Shown: positions 21,718-32,565, counted from the first letter of the stretch. The stretch: DNA of 64,000 nt from Neocallimastix lanati (nom. inval.) (GCA_016946835.1 JACVTC010000023.1:1-64000), one strand, 5' to 3'. Notes: generated by a model not told the origin, from the letters alone. Numbers and translations: made by a program.

Positions 21718-22914
21718 GTATATATATAATTATTTTTAAAATATATTTTGAATAAATAAATAAATAAAAATAATAATAAAATTTAAAAAAAAAAAATATA
21801 TCTATTTAATAAAAAATATTTATTTTATTTTATTATTATTTTTTTTAAAAAAAAATAAAAAACTAATGATAGCTTGTATATCTCAATTTATTTATTTATT
21901 TATTATTAAAATAATTTTTTTTAATTTTTTTAAATCATCAATAATTGTTATAGTAATTTAAAAGATATTTTATTTTTATATATTTACTTTTTTAAAAAAT
22001 AAGTATTTAAGATGAATATTTTTATGATTAATAGTTTATAAGTCAACAATTGAAATTTGTAGCAATGATGGATATTAATTAATTATTAAAATTACAATAT
22101 TAAATTTCTTAATATACAGTTGATAGCCAAATTAAATTGATGAGTTAATAAAAATAAAAATAAATAATAAATTTGACATTAAATAAAAATTGATATAACA
22201 ATAATGTTATCAATAATAAAAATGAATGATGAAATAAAATATAATGAATTATAAATTTTATAAATATTAAAAAAAATTTATATTGAGATGAAGTTAATAT
22301 TTTGAAATAGTTAATGAAAAAAAATTATGTGATAAAATATAACGAATAACAAATTTTATAAATAATAATAAAAAAAATTGATATTGAGGTGAAGCTAATA
22401 TTTTGAAGTTTATTCAATAAAAAAAAAATTAAACTTAATTTAATATATTTTATAAAAAAGAAATATTTTAATTTTATTTTGCTTTATTGTATTGAAAAAT
22501 AACAATTATATATATTTATATAAATAAAAAAAAATAATTGATTAAGTAATAATTATTCGAATTTTTAATTAAAGATATTATTTCATTTTTTTTATATATT
22601 ATTTAATTAATTAAAATAATTTTGAAATATATTAATTTTATTAAATAAATAAATAAATAAATAAATTTTTTATTTCACAAAAAATGAAGTTTATTAAAAT
22701 AAATTTATTTTGAAGTTATTTAACTTCAAAATAAATTTCTTTATTATACCATGAAAAAGATAAAAGCAGCAAATTTTTTCAAAAAAAAAAAAAAAAAAAA
22801 AGTAAAAAAAAGAGTTATTAAATATAAATATATTTTAATATTATATATATATATAAATATTATTATTATTATAATTTTTTTTTTTTTTTTTTAAATATAA
22901 ACTATTAACAAAAG
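21718..22914. other. AT-rich spacer, upstream region of the 767-aa gene
   Basis: Non-coding. At about 22205-22430 a ~115-bp segment occurs twice in tandem with divergence (AATGAATGATGAAATAAAATATAATGA... and AAAATTATGTGATAAAATATAACGA..., both continuing to TATTGAG(A/G)TGAAG). A (T)n tract immediately precedes the gene leader. Confidence 0.5.
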
Positions 22915-25218
22915 ATGACCGAAAACGCTGGTTCTATTACAAAGAAAATTATTTTGAAAATATTTAGAGAAAATATTCATATTTTCATTAATTTCATTAA
23001 TAGAATATTACTTTTAAATAAGAAAAATGAAGTAATTCATTTGGAATTTTTATTTTTAAATGAAGGCAAAACTAATGAATCCCTATATGCTAAATGTACT
23101 AGTAGAATTCGAAAAAATTTTTTTCTATCTTTTTCTATTATTCCTAATTTAGAGAATATTTATCAAATTGAAAATCAATTAATAAATGAAGCTAAAAATA
23201 AATTTTTAAAAATCATACATTCAAATCAAAAAGGAAAAGAACCTATGCCTGATGAACTTAATGATGATAGTGTTACAAATGAAAGTGTTACAGGAGAAAA
23301 TATTGTAGAAGCACAAACTTACAAAAAAAATATTGTTAATGAAATTATTATCAATGAAAAAATTACAAAAGAGGATAATGTAAAAGAAGATATTACAAGT
23401 GAAAATAAAATCAATGAAAATGGCGTTAATAAAAATGATTTTAAAATGATTTTTATTATAAATGATACTACAAATAAAATTAACTACAACTGTTACTCCT
23501 TAATTGAAGATCAATCCTTAGATATTATTGAAATTAATTTAGCTGCTTTTAATGCTAAAGAATATTATAGAAAGAAAGGGAGAAAATATTTAAGACTTTT
23601 TCAAAGTTTATATTTAAACATTAATATCGCAAGTAGATCAGTTAATTATTCGGAAGAATTAATGAAGGACATTGTTATGGCTGAAATTATTGAAAAAATC
23701 GAAAAAGAGTTTGAAAAACTGGTGGATCAACAAAGTAAATTGAATGAGGAACCTATTATTATTAATGACGAAGAATTTCAAAATGATTTAAATGAAGACA
23801 AAATTAAAATTATTAATAGTAACAATCAAACAATGATTAAAAGCAATTCAAATCGTATTGAAGTTATTGAAAAAAAGGTGAATGATTTATTATGTGATTA
23901 TTGTAACAATATTGAAGTTATTGAAGAAAAGATGAATGATTTATTAAGTGAATCCTGTAACAATGTTAAAAAATTGAATGTATTAGAGAAAAATATAACA
24001 AAAAATAAATCAAATTTTAATAAATTTAAAGTTAATATGAATAAAAAATATAAAGATATTTCAAATTTAGTAAAAGAATATAAATCAGAAGTTGAATTAA
24101 ATTATAAAAATAATAAGGGAGAAATTGACCAACTTAGAAACTATTATAAAAAAATGAAACGTGATTATGATACACAAAGAGAAAAAGATGAAAAATCTAT
24201 AATTGCATTAAAATTAAAAATAGAAGAAGTTATATATCAACAAAATCTTCAACAGGATATTCAAAATGAATTACTTTTAGACAAATTAAATGTGGAACGA
24301 TCAGAATTTAAACAAGAAGTACTTCAAACAAGACAATCCAAATATAATTTTAATGATATTTTAGATAAAACTTCATTTGAAGAAACAGAATTAAGAACTA
24401 ATATCGAACAACAAGGTAATATATCAGAATCCGTAGAAATTAAAGACAAATATTCACAAGAAAATTCAAATGAACAACAAATCATTTCAAATAATCAAAA
24501 TGAACAACAAAATATCTTATATGAACAACAAAATACTTCAAATGAACAACAAAATATCTCAAATGAACAACAAAATATCTCAAATGAACAACGAAATATT
24601 TCAAATGAACAACAAAACGTTTCAACAGAATTAGATGATATTACAAATAAGCAAAAAGATATTTTAAATAAAAGACAAGAAAAAATGAATAATAAACTAC
24701 AAGATATTCCAAATATATTAAATGATGAAGTATTTATTTCTCAAAATAATAATTCTAAAAATTATCTGAAACAAAAGGAAGATATTCACTTAGAATATCC
24801 AATAAAAACCCATACTGTTTCTGTTATTCAACAAAATAATCAATCATCAAATGATCATAATTACAAATCTAAAACTCAACAGGATATAAAAGTTAATTCC
24901 CAACAAGGATCACATTTAGATTCTCATATAGGTAAAAAACCTATAATGCAGGAGTATCCTCAGTTCTATTTTCAGTCAAATTCTCAAAAACTTGATTTTT
25001 ATCAAGAGACAAATCAAGAAATTCAACAATTAAATATTCAATCAAGAGTTAAATCAACAGTTAAATCAAGAGGTAAATCAAGAGTTCAACGGAAGTTCAA
25101 AAGAACAAAGCAAAAAATTTTGCCACAAAACTCAGAATTAAACGATTATTTAAAAAATGAAGTTAAAACTAAAATGGAGAGAAGGTTAAAAAGATGTAAA
25201 AGACAAAAAACACAATAA
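22915..25218 (+). CDS. Unrecognised coiled-coil protein, 767 aa, Asn/Gln/Lys/Glu-rich
   Basis: An uninterrupted frame starting at the first ATG after an AT leader. I recognise no family. Residues 1-110 are the most protein-like part and could be a small folded domain (hydrophobic FINFINRILLL, then FFLSFSIIPN). Residues ~110-330 are acidic and Asn-rich, including a tandem duplication of IEVIE(K/E)K(V/M)NDLL at about 318-345. Residues ~350-480 are strongly coiled-coil-like, rich in Lys and Glu with regular Leu/Ile. Residues ~520-565 are about seven copies of NEQQNIS. The last ~90 residues are highly basic (KSRGKSRVQRKF, RRLKRCKRQKTQ), suggesting nucleic-acid binding or a nuclear signal. No signal peptide or membrane segment is seen. 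A structural or nuclear role is only a guess. Confidence 0.7.
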   Translation: MTENAGSITKKIILKIFRENIHIFINFINRILLLNKKNEVIHLEFLFLNEGKTNESLYAKCTSRIRKNFFLSFSIIPNLENIYQIENQLINEAKNKFLKIIHSNQKGKEPMPDELNDDSVTNESVTGENIVEAQTYKKNIVNEIIINEKITKEDNVKEDITSENKINENGVNKNDFKMIFIINDTTNKINYNCYSLIEDQSLDIIEINLAAFNAKEYYRKKGRKYLRLFQSLYLNINIASRSVNYSEELMKDIVMAEIIEKIEKEFEKLVDQQSKLNEEPIIINDEEFQNDLNEDKIKIINSNNQTMIKSNSNRIEVIEKKVNDLLCDYCNNIEVIEEKMNDLLSESCNNVKKLNVLEKNITKNKSNFNKFKVNMNKKYKDISNLVKEYKSEVELNYKNNKGEIDQLRNYYKKMKRDYDTQREKDEKSIIALKLKIEEVIYQQNLQQDIQNELLLDKLNVERSEFKQEVLQTRQSKYNFNDILDKTSFEETELRTNIEQQGNISESVEIKDKYSQENSNEQQIISNNQNEQQNILYEQQNTSNEQQNISNEQQNISNEQRNISNEQQNVSTELDDITNKQKDILNKRQEKMNNKLQDIPNILNDEVFISQNNNSKNYLKQKEDIHLEYPIKTHTVSVIQQNNQSSNDHNYKSKTQQDIKVNSQQGSHLDSHIGKKPIMQEYPQFYFQSNSQKLDFYQETNQEIQQLNIQSRVKSTVKSRGKSRVQRKFKRTKQKILPQNSELNDYLKNEVKTKMERRLKRCKRQKTQ

Positions 25219-25334
25219 AATTAAAAATTTATATTATTAATTCCTTTTTTTTAAAAAAAAAATTAAAAAATACTTTAAATATATTAAATAATTAATATAA
25301 ATTTTGTATTAATATTACTTTTACTATATAAAAT

Positions 25335-25391
<57 letters not shown>

Positions 25392-25510
25392 AGTTAATGT
25401 CTTATTGCCTTATCATTATTTTAATAGTTTTATGTTTCTTTTTATTTTTTTTATTTTTATTTTATATAATTATATCGGTTAATTAAAATGTTAAGTACAT
25501 TAAAAATAGT

Positions 25511-25541
<31 letters not shown>

Positions 25542-26264
25542 TAACAACCTATTTATAATAATGATTTTTTTTTTTTTAATAAAAAAAAAATAATATATGT
25601 AAAATTTGTTTTGTTACAAATATATTAAAGAAATTATACTTAAATTTTCTGTTTCCAAAAAAAAAAAAAAAAAAAAAAAAATAAAAAAAAAAAAAATAAA
25701 AAAAAATTTTCAAACTCATAGTTAATAAAATTTGTGTTTATTTATTTATTTTTTTTTTTTTTTTTTTGATTTAATATTTATTTAATACATGTTTATTATT
25801 TTATGTAATAAATTCTTTTAAATTATTAAATGAATTTAAGTGATAATTTATGTTAAATAAAATTTGTAATTTGGTGAAATATAATTAGAATTTTATAATA
25901 AAAAAACCTTTTTTTTTTTTTAAAAAAAATTTTTTAAAATAACTGGTGAAAAACATAACATAACAATATAATATTAAACGTCATTGCTTAAAAATTCATA
26001 TTATATAATTCGTAAAATAAAATATATGATAATAATATCAATAAAAATGTATAATATGCGAAATTTATGTATATATATGTTATATCAAACATATTGGTTA
26101 ATATAGTATAAATACAAGCATATATTGTTACATTTGATATATATTTTTAATAAGGTATACAATAAACCTTTTGAACTTTAAAAACAAGTTTACAACAGAA
26201 AGTTATAGTGTGTAGGATTTGCGGCGGGTGACGAGTGCTTTAAAGTCAAACTAAAATATAGAAA
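25219..26264. other. AT-rich spacer
   Basis: Non-coding, with very long A-tracts at ~25340-25390 and ~25659-25695. A small GC-richer patch, GATTTGCGGCGGGTGACGAG (about 26217-26236), stands out but matches nothing I know. Confidence 0.5.
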
Positions 26265-26946
26265 TTTTTTAAAAAATGTTTTTTTAAAAAAAAAAAAAAA
26301 AAAAGAAATAAAAGTGTTATAAAATTTTGAATTAATTGTATGGGAAAATTTCAGATGGTTTAAATAAAAAATTAAAATGAAATATAGAAATATCAATTTT
26401 TCAAAAAAGTAAAACAATATTCTTTATTATAAAATCTAAATAGATTATAATACTTTTGTAAAAAATAAATTAAAATTTTACTAATAAAAATAATATATTT
26501 ATATATATAATTATATAAACCAAAAAAAATAATATATTATTAAAAGATTCTTATTATTATATTATATTTTTAAATTGAATGAATATATTTATATGAAATA
26601 TTAAAAAAGAAAAAACATTCTGGAATCTTATGGAAAGATATCATATTTAATGAAAAGCATTTTATTTAATATTAGAACCTTAATATAATAAGGATATATA
26701 TAAAAAATAATCTCCAGCATAAATAATAATGAATAGCTAAATAAAAATGAAAATAAAATAAATAAATAAAATAAAGTGGAAAATAAATAGAGAGTTTATA
26801 ATAAAATAAATTTTCACCAATTATATATATTCAATTTTTTAAATAAATAAATTAATAGTTAATAAAAATATAAAAAATTTAATCTAATGGGATATTTTCT
26901 TCAAAATTATGACATAATAAATATTAATTTAATCCATGATCTTTAG

Positions 26947-27052
26947 TTAGATTTTTAATACTAAATAAAAAGATATGATAATAATAATTAACTTTTTTTT
27001 TATTATAATTATTATTATTATCATATCTTTTTATTTAGTATTAAAAATCTAA
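26947..27052. repeat. Near-perfect 44-bp inverted repeat (hairpin)
   Basis: The left arm at 26947-26990 and right arm at 27006-27052 are reverse complements except for one extra TTA in the right arm; the spacer is ~15 bases. The equivalent place in the second copy (about 33490-33615) has no hairpin but a threefold ~36-bp tandem repeat. Confidence 0.85.
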
Positions 27053-27847
27053 TAATAATTTAAAACCAAGAATTTAAGTTAAAAATATAAATATTAATAT
27101 AAATAAATAAATAATTATATAAATAATAATTATAATTAAAATAAATTAAAAAGTTTCAGATGAAATATATGATTTGACAAATTAAAATTCAAAAATATTA
27201 ATGTCAAAATATGATGAAGAAATGGTTTATTAATAATATAATTGAAAATTAATAAAAAAAAAAAAAATTGACATACTAATAAAAGTATCTAATGAATTGC
27301 GGTATATATTGGAATTAATATAAAAATAAAGCGGTAACCAATAAAGACTCAAACCAATTATAATTAATTAGAGAAATAAAAATAATATTAATTAGGTTTA
27401 TATATTAATACAATAATAACAAAAATTAAAAAAAAAATAAATTAATAATAAAAATGTTTAAAAATTAATAATAAATGTTTATATTTTAATATAATTTTTG
27501 AATTTTGATTCAAATAATTACCATTAAAAAATTATTACTGTTAAATTTATTAAATTTTTGGTATACATTTATATAATTATATATTAAATAAAAACCTATA
27601 GTTGGAAAATATTTCAATCTTTATTTATTAAATAAAATATTTTAATTAATAAATTAAAAGTAAAATTAAAAGTAATATTAATTTTAATATCTTTTGTGCA
27701 TATAACGTTTTTCATAATTAAGTAGTTAGTTAATTTTACATCATATTATATCATATTATGTATGGTAAATTTTTCTTAAAATGATCATATTTTTTTACAT
27801 GTTAAAAATTATATTAAATAGTAAATATTTTGTTTTAAAAATTTGTG

Positions 27848-27856
27848 TATAAATAC
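27848..27856 (+). promoter_or_regulatory. TATA element of xylanase gene 1
   Basis: TATAAATAC, followed by TTCATTATTTTCTC, 243 bp before the ATG. The same word stands upstream of all four xylanase genes. Confidence 0.6.
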
Positions 27857-27978
27857 TTCATTATTTTCTCTCTTTTATCCATCATATAATAACTTATTTG
27901 TATAATAGTTAAAATAAAAAAAAAAAAAAAATAATATTTGTACATATAAACTTTCTAATAAAGAAATTTTTTAGATAT

Positions 27979-28008
27979 TATATTATTTAATTTCACTGGT
28001 TGAAAAAT
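27979..28008 (+). promoter_or_regulatory. Conserved upstream box of xylanase gene 1
   Basis: TTATTTAATTTCACTGGTTG followed by an A-run is kept almost unchanged ahead of all four genes within otherwise diverged AT-rich leaders. A T-tract ending in TTAG precedes it in genes 1-3, so it may also mark a leader 3' splice site. Confidence 0.55.
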
Positions 28009-28090
28009 TAATAATAGATAATAGATAATATTTTTAAAAATAAATATTTTTTTTATTTATATTTAGTTACTGTAAATAACTTATTTAAAA

Positions 28091-29767
28091 ATGAAGTTCA
28101 CTCAATTAATTTCAGTTGCTTTATCTTTAGCTACTACTACTCTTGCTCAAAGTTTCTGTAGTTCTGCTTCTCACTCTGGTGAAAGTGTTAAGGAAACTAG
28201 TAACAAGGTTGGTAGTATTGGAGGTATTGGTTATGAATTATGGGCTGATAGTGGTAATAACAGTGCTACCTTCTATTCTGATGGTTCTTTCTCTTGTACT
28301 TTCCAAAGTGCTGGTGATTATTTATGTCGTAGTGGTCTTTCCTTCGATAGTACTAAGACTCCATCTCAAATTGGTCGTATGAAGGCAGATTTCAAACTTG
28401 TTAAACAAAATATTTCTAATGTTGGATATTCTTATGTTGGTGTTTATGGTTGGACTAGAGATCCACTTGTTGAATACTACATTGTTGATAACTGGCTTAG
28501 TCCATCTCCACCAGGTGATTGGGTTGGTAATAAGAAACATGGCGCCTTTACTATTGATGGAGCTCAATATACTGTTTATGAAAACACTCGTACTGGACCA
28601 TCTATTGATGGAGATACTACTTTCAAACAATACTTCAGTATTCGTCAACAAGCTCGTGACTGTGGTACTATTGATATTTCAGCACACTTTGATCAATGGG
28701 AAAAACTTGGTATGAAGATGGGTAAATTACATGAAGCTAAAGTCTTAGGTGAAGCCGGTAATGGTAGTGGAGGTGTCAGTGGTACAGCTGATTTCCCATA
28801 TGCTAAAGTTTATATTGGTGATGGTAATGGAGGAGGTGCAGCACCAGCTCCAGCCCAAGAACAAGCCCCAGGTCAAGAACCAGCTCCAGCTCAAGGTAAT
28901 GAACAACAACAAGCCCCACCAGCCCCACAAGGAAATGACCAGCAACAAGCTCCACCACAACCACCACAAGGTAATGATCAACAACAAGCTCCACCACAAC
29001 CACCACAAGGTAATGATCAACAACAAGCTCCACCACAACCACCACAAGGTAATGATCAACAACAAGCTCCACCACAACCACCACAAGGTAATGATCAACA
29101 ACAAGCTCCACCACAACCACCACAAGGTAATGATCAACAACAAGCTCCACCACAACCACCACAAGGTAATGATCAACAACAAGCTCCACCACAACCACCA
29201 CAAGGTAATGATCAACAACAAGCTCCACCACAACCACCACAAGGTAATGATCAACAACAAGCTCCACCACAACCACCACAAGGTAATGATCAACAACAAG
29301 CTCCACCACAACCACCACAAGGTAATGATCAACAACAAGCTCCACCACAACCACCACAAGGTAATGATCAACAACAAGCTCCACCACAACCACCACAAGG
29401 TAATGACCAACAACAAGGAGGTAATCCATGGGATCAAGGTAATCAAGGTAATCAAGGTGGTAATCCATGGGATCAAGGTAATCAAGGTGGTAATCCATGG
29501 GATCAAGGTAACCAAGGTGGTAATCCATGGGATCAAGGTAATCAATGGAATCAAGGTGGTAATCCATGGGATCAAGGTAATCAATGGAATCAAGGTGTTA
29601 ATTGGGGTGCTCCACAAAATGCTGCAGCTCCACAAAACGCTGCTGCTGGTGATAACTGCGCTTCCATTTGGGGTCAATGTGGTGGACAAGGTTTCAATGG
29701 TCCAACTTGCTGTTCTGAAGGTACTTGTAAACAAGTTAGTGAACATTTCCACCAATGCCAAAATTAA
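28091..29767 (+). CDS. GH11 endo-1,4-beta-xylanase with C-terminal CBM1 (gene 1, 558 aa)
   Basis: Secreted xylanase that cuts beta-1,4-xylan outside the cell. Residues 1-20 are a signal peptide (cleavage probably after TLA). Residues 21-243 are a GH11 jelly-roll closely resembling the Neocallimastix patriciarum enzyme, with nucleophile E128 in PLVEYYIVDNW and acid/base E221 in LGEAGN. Residues ~250-442 are a Pro/Gln linker of about twelve near-identical 13-residue QGNDQQQAPPQPP units. Residues ~442-503 are GGNPWDQGNQ units. Residues 522-558 are a CBM1 with six cysteines and W527 plus F553 for the cellulose face. No anaerobic-fungal dockerin is present, so it should act as a free enzyme rather than in the cellulosome. 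First of four tandem paralogues. No intron is seen in the coding part. Confidence 0.97.
   Translation: MKFTQLISVALSLATTTLAQSFCSSASHSGESVKETSNKVGSIGGIGYELWADSGNNSATFYSDGSFSCTFQSAGDYLCRSGLSFDSTKTPSQIGRMKADFKLVKQNISNVGYSYVGVYGWTRDPLVEYYIVDNWLSPSPPGDWVGNKKHGAFTIDGAQYTVYENTRTGPSIDGDTTFKQYFSIRQQARDCGTIDISAHFDQWEKLGMKMGKLHEAKVLGEAGNGSGGVSGTADFPYAKVYIGDGNGGGAAPAPAQEQAPGQEPAPAQGNEQQQAPPAPQGNDQQQAPPQPPQGNDQQQAPPQPPQGNDQQQAPPQPPQGNDQQQAPPQPPQGNDQQQAPPQPPQGNDQQQAPPQPPQGNDQQQAPPQPPQGNDQQQAPPQPPQGNDQQQAPPQPPQGNDQQQAPPQPPQGNDQQQAPPQPPQGNDQQQAPPQPPQGNDQQQGGNPWDQGNQGNQGGNPWDQGNQGGNPWDQGNQGGNPWDQGNQWNQGGNPWDQGNQWNQGVNWGAPQNAAAPQNAAAGDNCASIWGQCGGQGFNGPTCCSEGTCKQVSEHFHQCQN
28928..29412 (+). repeat. 39-bp coding minisatellite in gene 1 linker
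   Basis: About twelve copies of a 39-bp unit encoding QGNDQQQAPPQPP, nearly identical at the DNA level including third positions. This implies recent expansion or homogenisation. Confidence 0.9.
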
Positions 29768-30251
29768 ATTAATTAAAATATTTTCGTTAAAAAAAAGAAT
29801 ATTTTATTTTTTTGAAAAATTAAAATCATAATATTTGATTAATTGCTACTTTTTAGATATAAATATAAATGTGAATATATAAATATAAATTTAAATATGA
29901 ATATTAGAGTAAATTTTATTTTAAAGAAAAGAAAAATAAATTAGAAAATATAAAATATATTAAATTTTAAAATTTGTATAATATAAAATCATTATATTTA
30001 TATTATTATTGAAATAAAGAATATTTGTTCAAAAATTATATTAAAATAATGGAAAATCATTTTCATTGAAAATAAGTTGTTTTTCAGTCTATTTTTTTTT
30101 AATTTATTTTTTATTTTTATTTTTATTTTTATTTCTATATTATTTTTTTTTTTATATTTATTTTAGAGTTTTTTTTTTTGTAATTCTTTTTTAAATACGA
30201 ATATACTATATTTGACATATATGATGTATATATATATACTTTCTAATCTTG
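29768..30251. other. 3' flank of xylanase gene 1
   Basis: AT-rich and non-coding, but still alignable with the 3' flank of gene 2. Confidence 0.6.
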
Positions 30252-31496
30252 TGATATAAAATGAAAATCAAAACTTTAATTATTAATAAATTATTTTATT
30301 AGTAATTACATTGAAAAAAATTAATAAGGATTAAATTATCACTTGATTAATTATCATATGATTTATATGCTGATACAAGTATAACGAGTGTGTGTCATTT
30401 CGCAAAAGTTCATTTCGCAAAAGTTTCATTTCGGAAAAGTTTCATTTCGCAAAATTTTAATAAATAGATAAATAAATAATAAAAAAATAAAAAAAAATTA
30501 TAAAATATAAAATATAAAATAAAAAATATAAAATAAAATAAAAAAAAATATAAAATTATTATCCTTTACATCTTTTAAATTATTAATACTTACTTTTTTT
30601 ATATATATAAAATTCTTTTATATATTTTAAAAAATTATAAAACGTTTAAAACATATGATAAAATATTTTACTTTTTTAAAGTGTTAATTCTAATGAATAT
30701 TTATTATTATATAATGTATATTTATTATATATATGTCCATATATATATGTATATATTTTTTTTTAAAAATTTAATTTTAAATTTATTTATTTATTATAGT
30801 TTCATTTATTTATTTTTATTTATTTAGTTATTTATTTATATCATATATATTATTTATTTATTTTATTATTTATTTATTTATTAAAAATTTTGCGAAATGA
30901 CACTTTTCCGAAATGAAATTTTTCGAAATGAAACTTTTTATGTAAATTTTCCGAAATGAAACTTTCCAAAATGAAATTTTTCGAAATGCTCCTCCCCCAA
31001 GAATAACATAATATAAAATCGATTTATAAAATATCATAAATTCTACATAAAATTAATGTATACATAAATTTTATAACATAAATTTTATGTTATGTAAAGA
31101 ATTTATAAATTAATTTAGTTTTATTTTATTTTAATTATTTTATTTTATATTTTTATATAATTTTATATGTTAATAATTATTATGAATATTTTATTATTTA
31201 TAATAATTATTAACTAAATAAGTAATTCTTATTATTTTAAAATAGTTTATAATTAAAGATTATTATATAAATAATACTTTTACTTTATATTTATTCATTA
31301 TAAGTATTCTTTACAATTGTAACAGTATAAAAAGTTATTGCCATAATAAATATATATTTTTTTAAAAATATTAATAATTTGAATTTATAAAATTTAGTAT
31401 TTAATTAAATAAATTTAAATTATAAAATAAATAAATAAAATAAATAAATTATAAACTTCTCCCAGAAAGAGATAACCTAACCTGAAGAGTTTATCA
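30252..31496 (-). mobile_element. MITE family A, copy 2 (interrupted), 4-bp TSD CTTG
   Basis: Inverted relative of 21046-21717. It begins TGATATAAAATGAAA and ends GAGTTTATCA, with CTTG on both sides (30248-30251 and 31497-31500). It shares internal landmarks with copy 1, such as CTTCTCCC near the end and AATTATCATATGATTTATA. It is split by the element at 30386-30998. The paralogous place behind gene 2 lacks it, giving an empty-site comparison. Confidence 0.8.
30386..30998. mobile_element. MULE-type foldback MITE nested in MITE A, 9-bp TSD
   Basis: Ends read inward are GAGTGTGTGTCATTTCGC and GGGGGAGGAGCATTTCG. Each end holds three to five copies of a TTTCATTTCG(C/G)AAAA-like word in opposite orientation, making a foldback. 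The flanks are AAGTATAAC (30377-30385) and AAGAATAAC (30999-31007), 8 of 9 identical. A 9-bp duplication and G-initial ends fit the Mutator superfamily. The interior is AT-rich and non-coding. Confidence 0.8.
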
Positions 31497-31779
31497 CTTG
31501 ATTTAAGTATATTATGAGTATATTTTTTAATATATTGTAAATTTTATTAACATTTTTTTTTAATAAATAATTTACTTAAATTAATAAATATAAGTAAATA
31601 AATTCCGTATTGCGATAAAAACTGTTTCATGACAGCTCTTTAAATGTATTATTTATTATTATATGGTTTTGTCATATTAATTAAATGGAACAAAACAGAA
31701 AAAAAAAATACAAATAGAAACTCATTTTTTCAACATAGAATACTGGGCTACATTATTAATACATTAACAAAATATAGAA

Positions 31780-32524
31780 ATTGAAAGGATTAATCGTATA
31801 GTAGATAGTAATGATAGTAGTAGTAGTATTAACAGTAGTTTTATTAGTCGTATTCTAAAGGGAGTAAAAAATAAAGGAATACGAAAGGTTATTGTTATCG
31901 TTGTATTAGTTGTTATTGTTGTTGGATAATTTGTATCTTTATATTAGAGTAAGAGAAAAGAGTGGTTTTATGTTTGTAAAGATAAGTTGTTTATTCCATA
32001 TAACCAAAATTCTAAGTGGTAATAAAAAAGATTTAAAGAGTATATATGGAAAGAACAAACAGAAGTATTATATTATTGGGTTTGCTAATAATTATAATAG
32101 AAAAACAAAATTTGATAATATAAAAATATTGTATTGAATAAACGAATTAGAAGTAGAAGTGTAGAAGATAATAAAGAAGAATTAGGAAGTAAATGGGTTA
32201 GTTGATGGAGATATCAAAACGCGTTGGACTTTTAGAGAATTTAAAAATTATGAAGAATGGATAGAAGTAGATTTTAAAAATTTCAAATATGTAAACTATA
32301 TAAAAATTAATTGGGAAGTTGCCTATGCAAAGAATTTTAAAATTTTATTAAGTAATAATCGAAAAGAATATAAAGAGGTTTAAATAAATAATAATAATAA
32401 AAGTTTAAGTAGTAATATACGTATTACACTAGAATTATGTAGATATACTAAAGTTCAATGTATAGAAAAGGCAACTTTATATGAATTTAGTATTTATGAA
32501 ATAGAAATATATAATAAATAAAAT
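31780..32524 (+). pseudogene. Membrane-anchored protein with F5/8 type C (discoidin) domain, degraded
   Basis: The plus strand first gives IVDSNDSSSSINSSFISRIL, then KGIRKVIVIVVLVVIVVVG (31850-31929): a Ser-rich tail, a basic patch and one membrane helix, as in a type II membrane protein. After interruptions (including a stop right after the helix), NKRIRSRSVEDNKEELGSKW (about 32137-32200) and, one frame away, VDGDIKTRW, EWIEVDFKNFKYVNYIKINW and SIYEIEIYNK (to 32521) follow. That succession is a discoidin/F5/8-C fold, often carbohydrate-binding. One extra base near 32205 causes the shift; further stops lie at ~31930 and ~32384, and no start codon remains. It sits on a duplicated flank between xylanase genes 1 and 2. 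Confidence 0.65.
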
Positions 32525-32565
32525 AACATGTAATCTAGATTAGATAAATAAATTTTGGAGATAGT

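Larger units (their letters stand above)
26265..31770 (+). repeat. Segmental duplication, copy 1 (xylanase gene 1 unit)
   Basis: The sequence from ~26265 through gene 1 and its 3' flank (to ~30250, then 31497-31770) aligns by eye with ~32855-36790 around gene 2. Shared markers include TTTCAGATGAAATATATGATTTGAC upstream (split: 27156 and 33729 areas) and GATAAAAACTGTTTCATGAC downstream (about 31613 and 36640). The interval 30252-31496 is an insertion present only in this copy. Confidence 0.75.

Noticed and set aside
26190-26417. Minus-strand 75-aa hydrophobic frame
   Set aside because: Phe/Leu-rich translation of A/T tracts. The same homologous segment near 32900 is not open.
28143-29831. Long open frames in the other five frames of the xylanase genes, e.g. 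minus-strand proteins rich in WWSLLLIITLWWL or VVVELVVDHYL
   Set aside because: They are shadows of the 39-bp linker repeat: any repeat without stops in one frame can be open in several. The true frame has a signal peptide, GH11 and CBM1. The same holds for genes 2-4.
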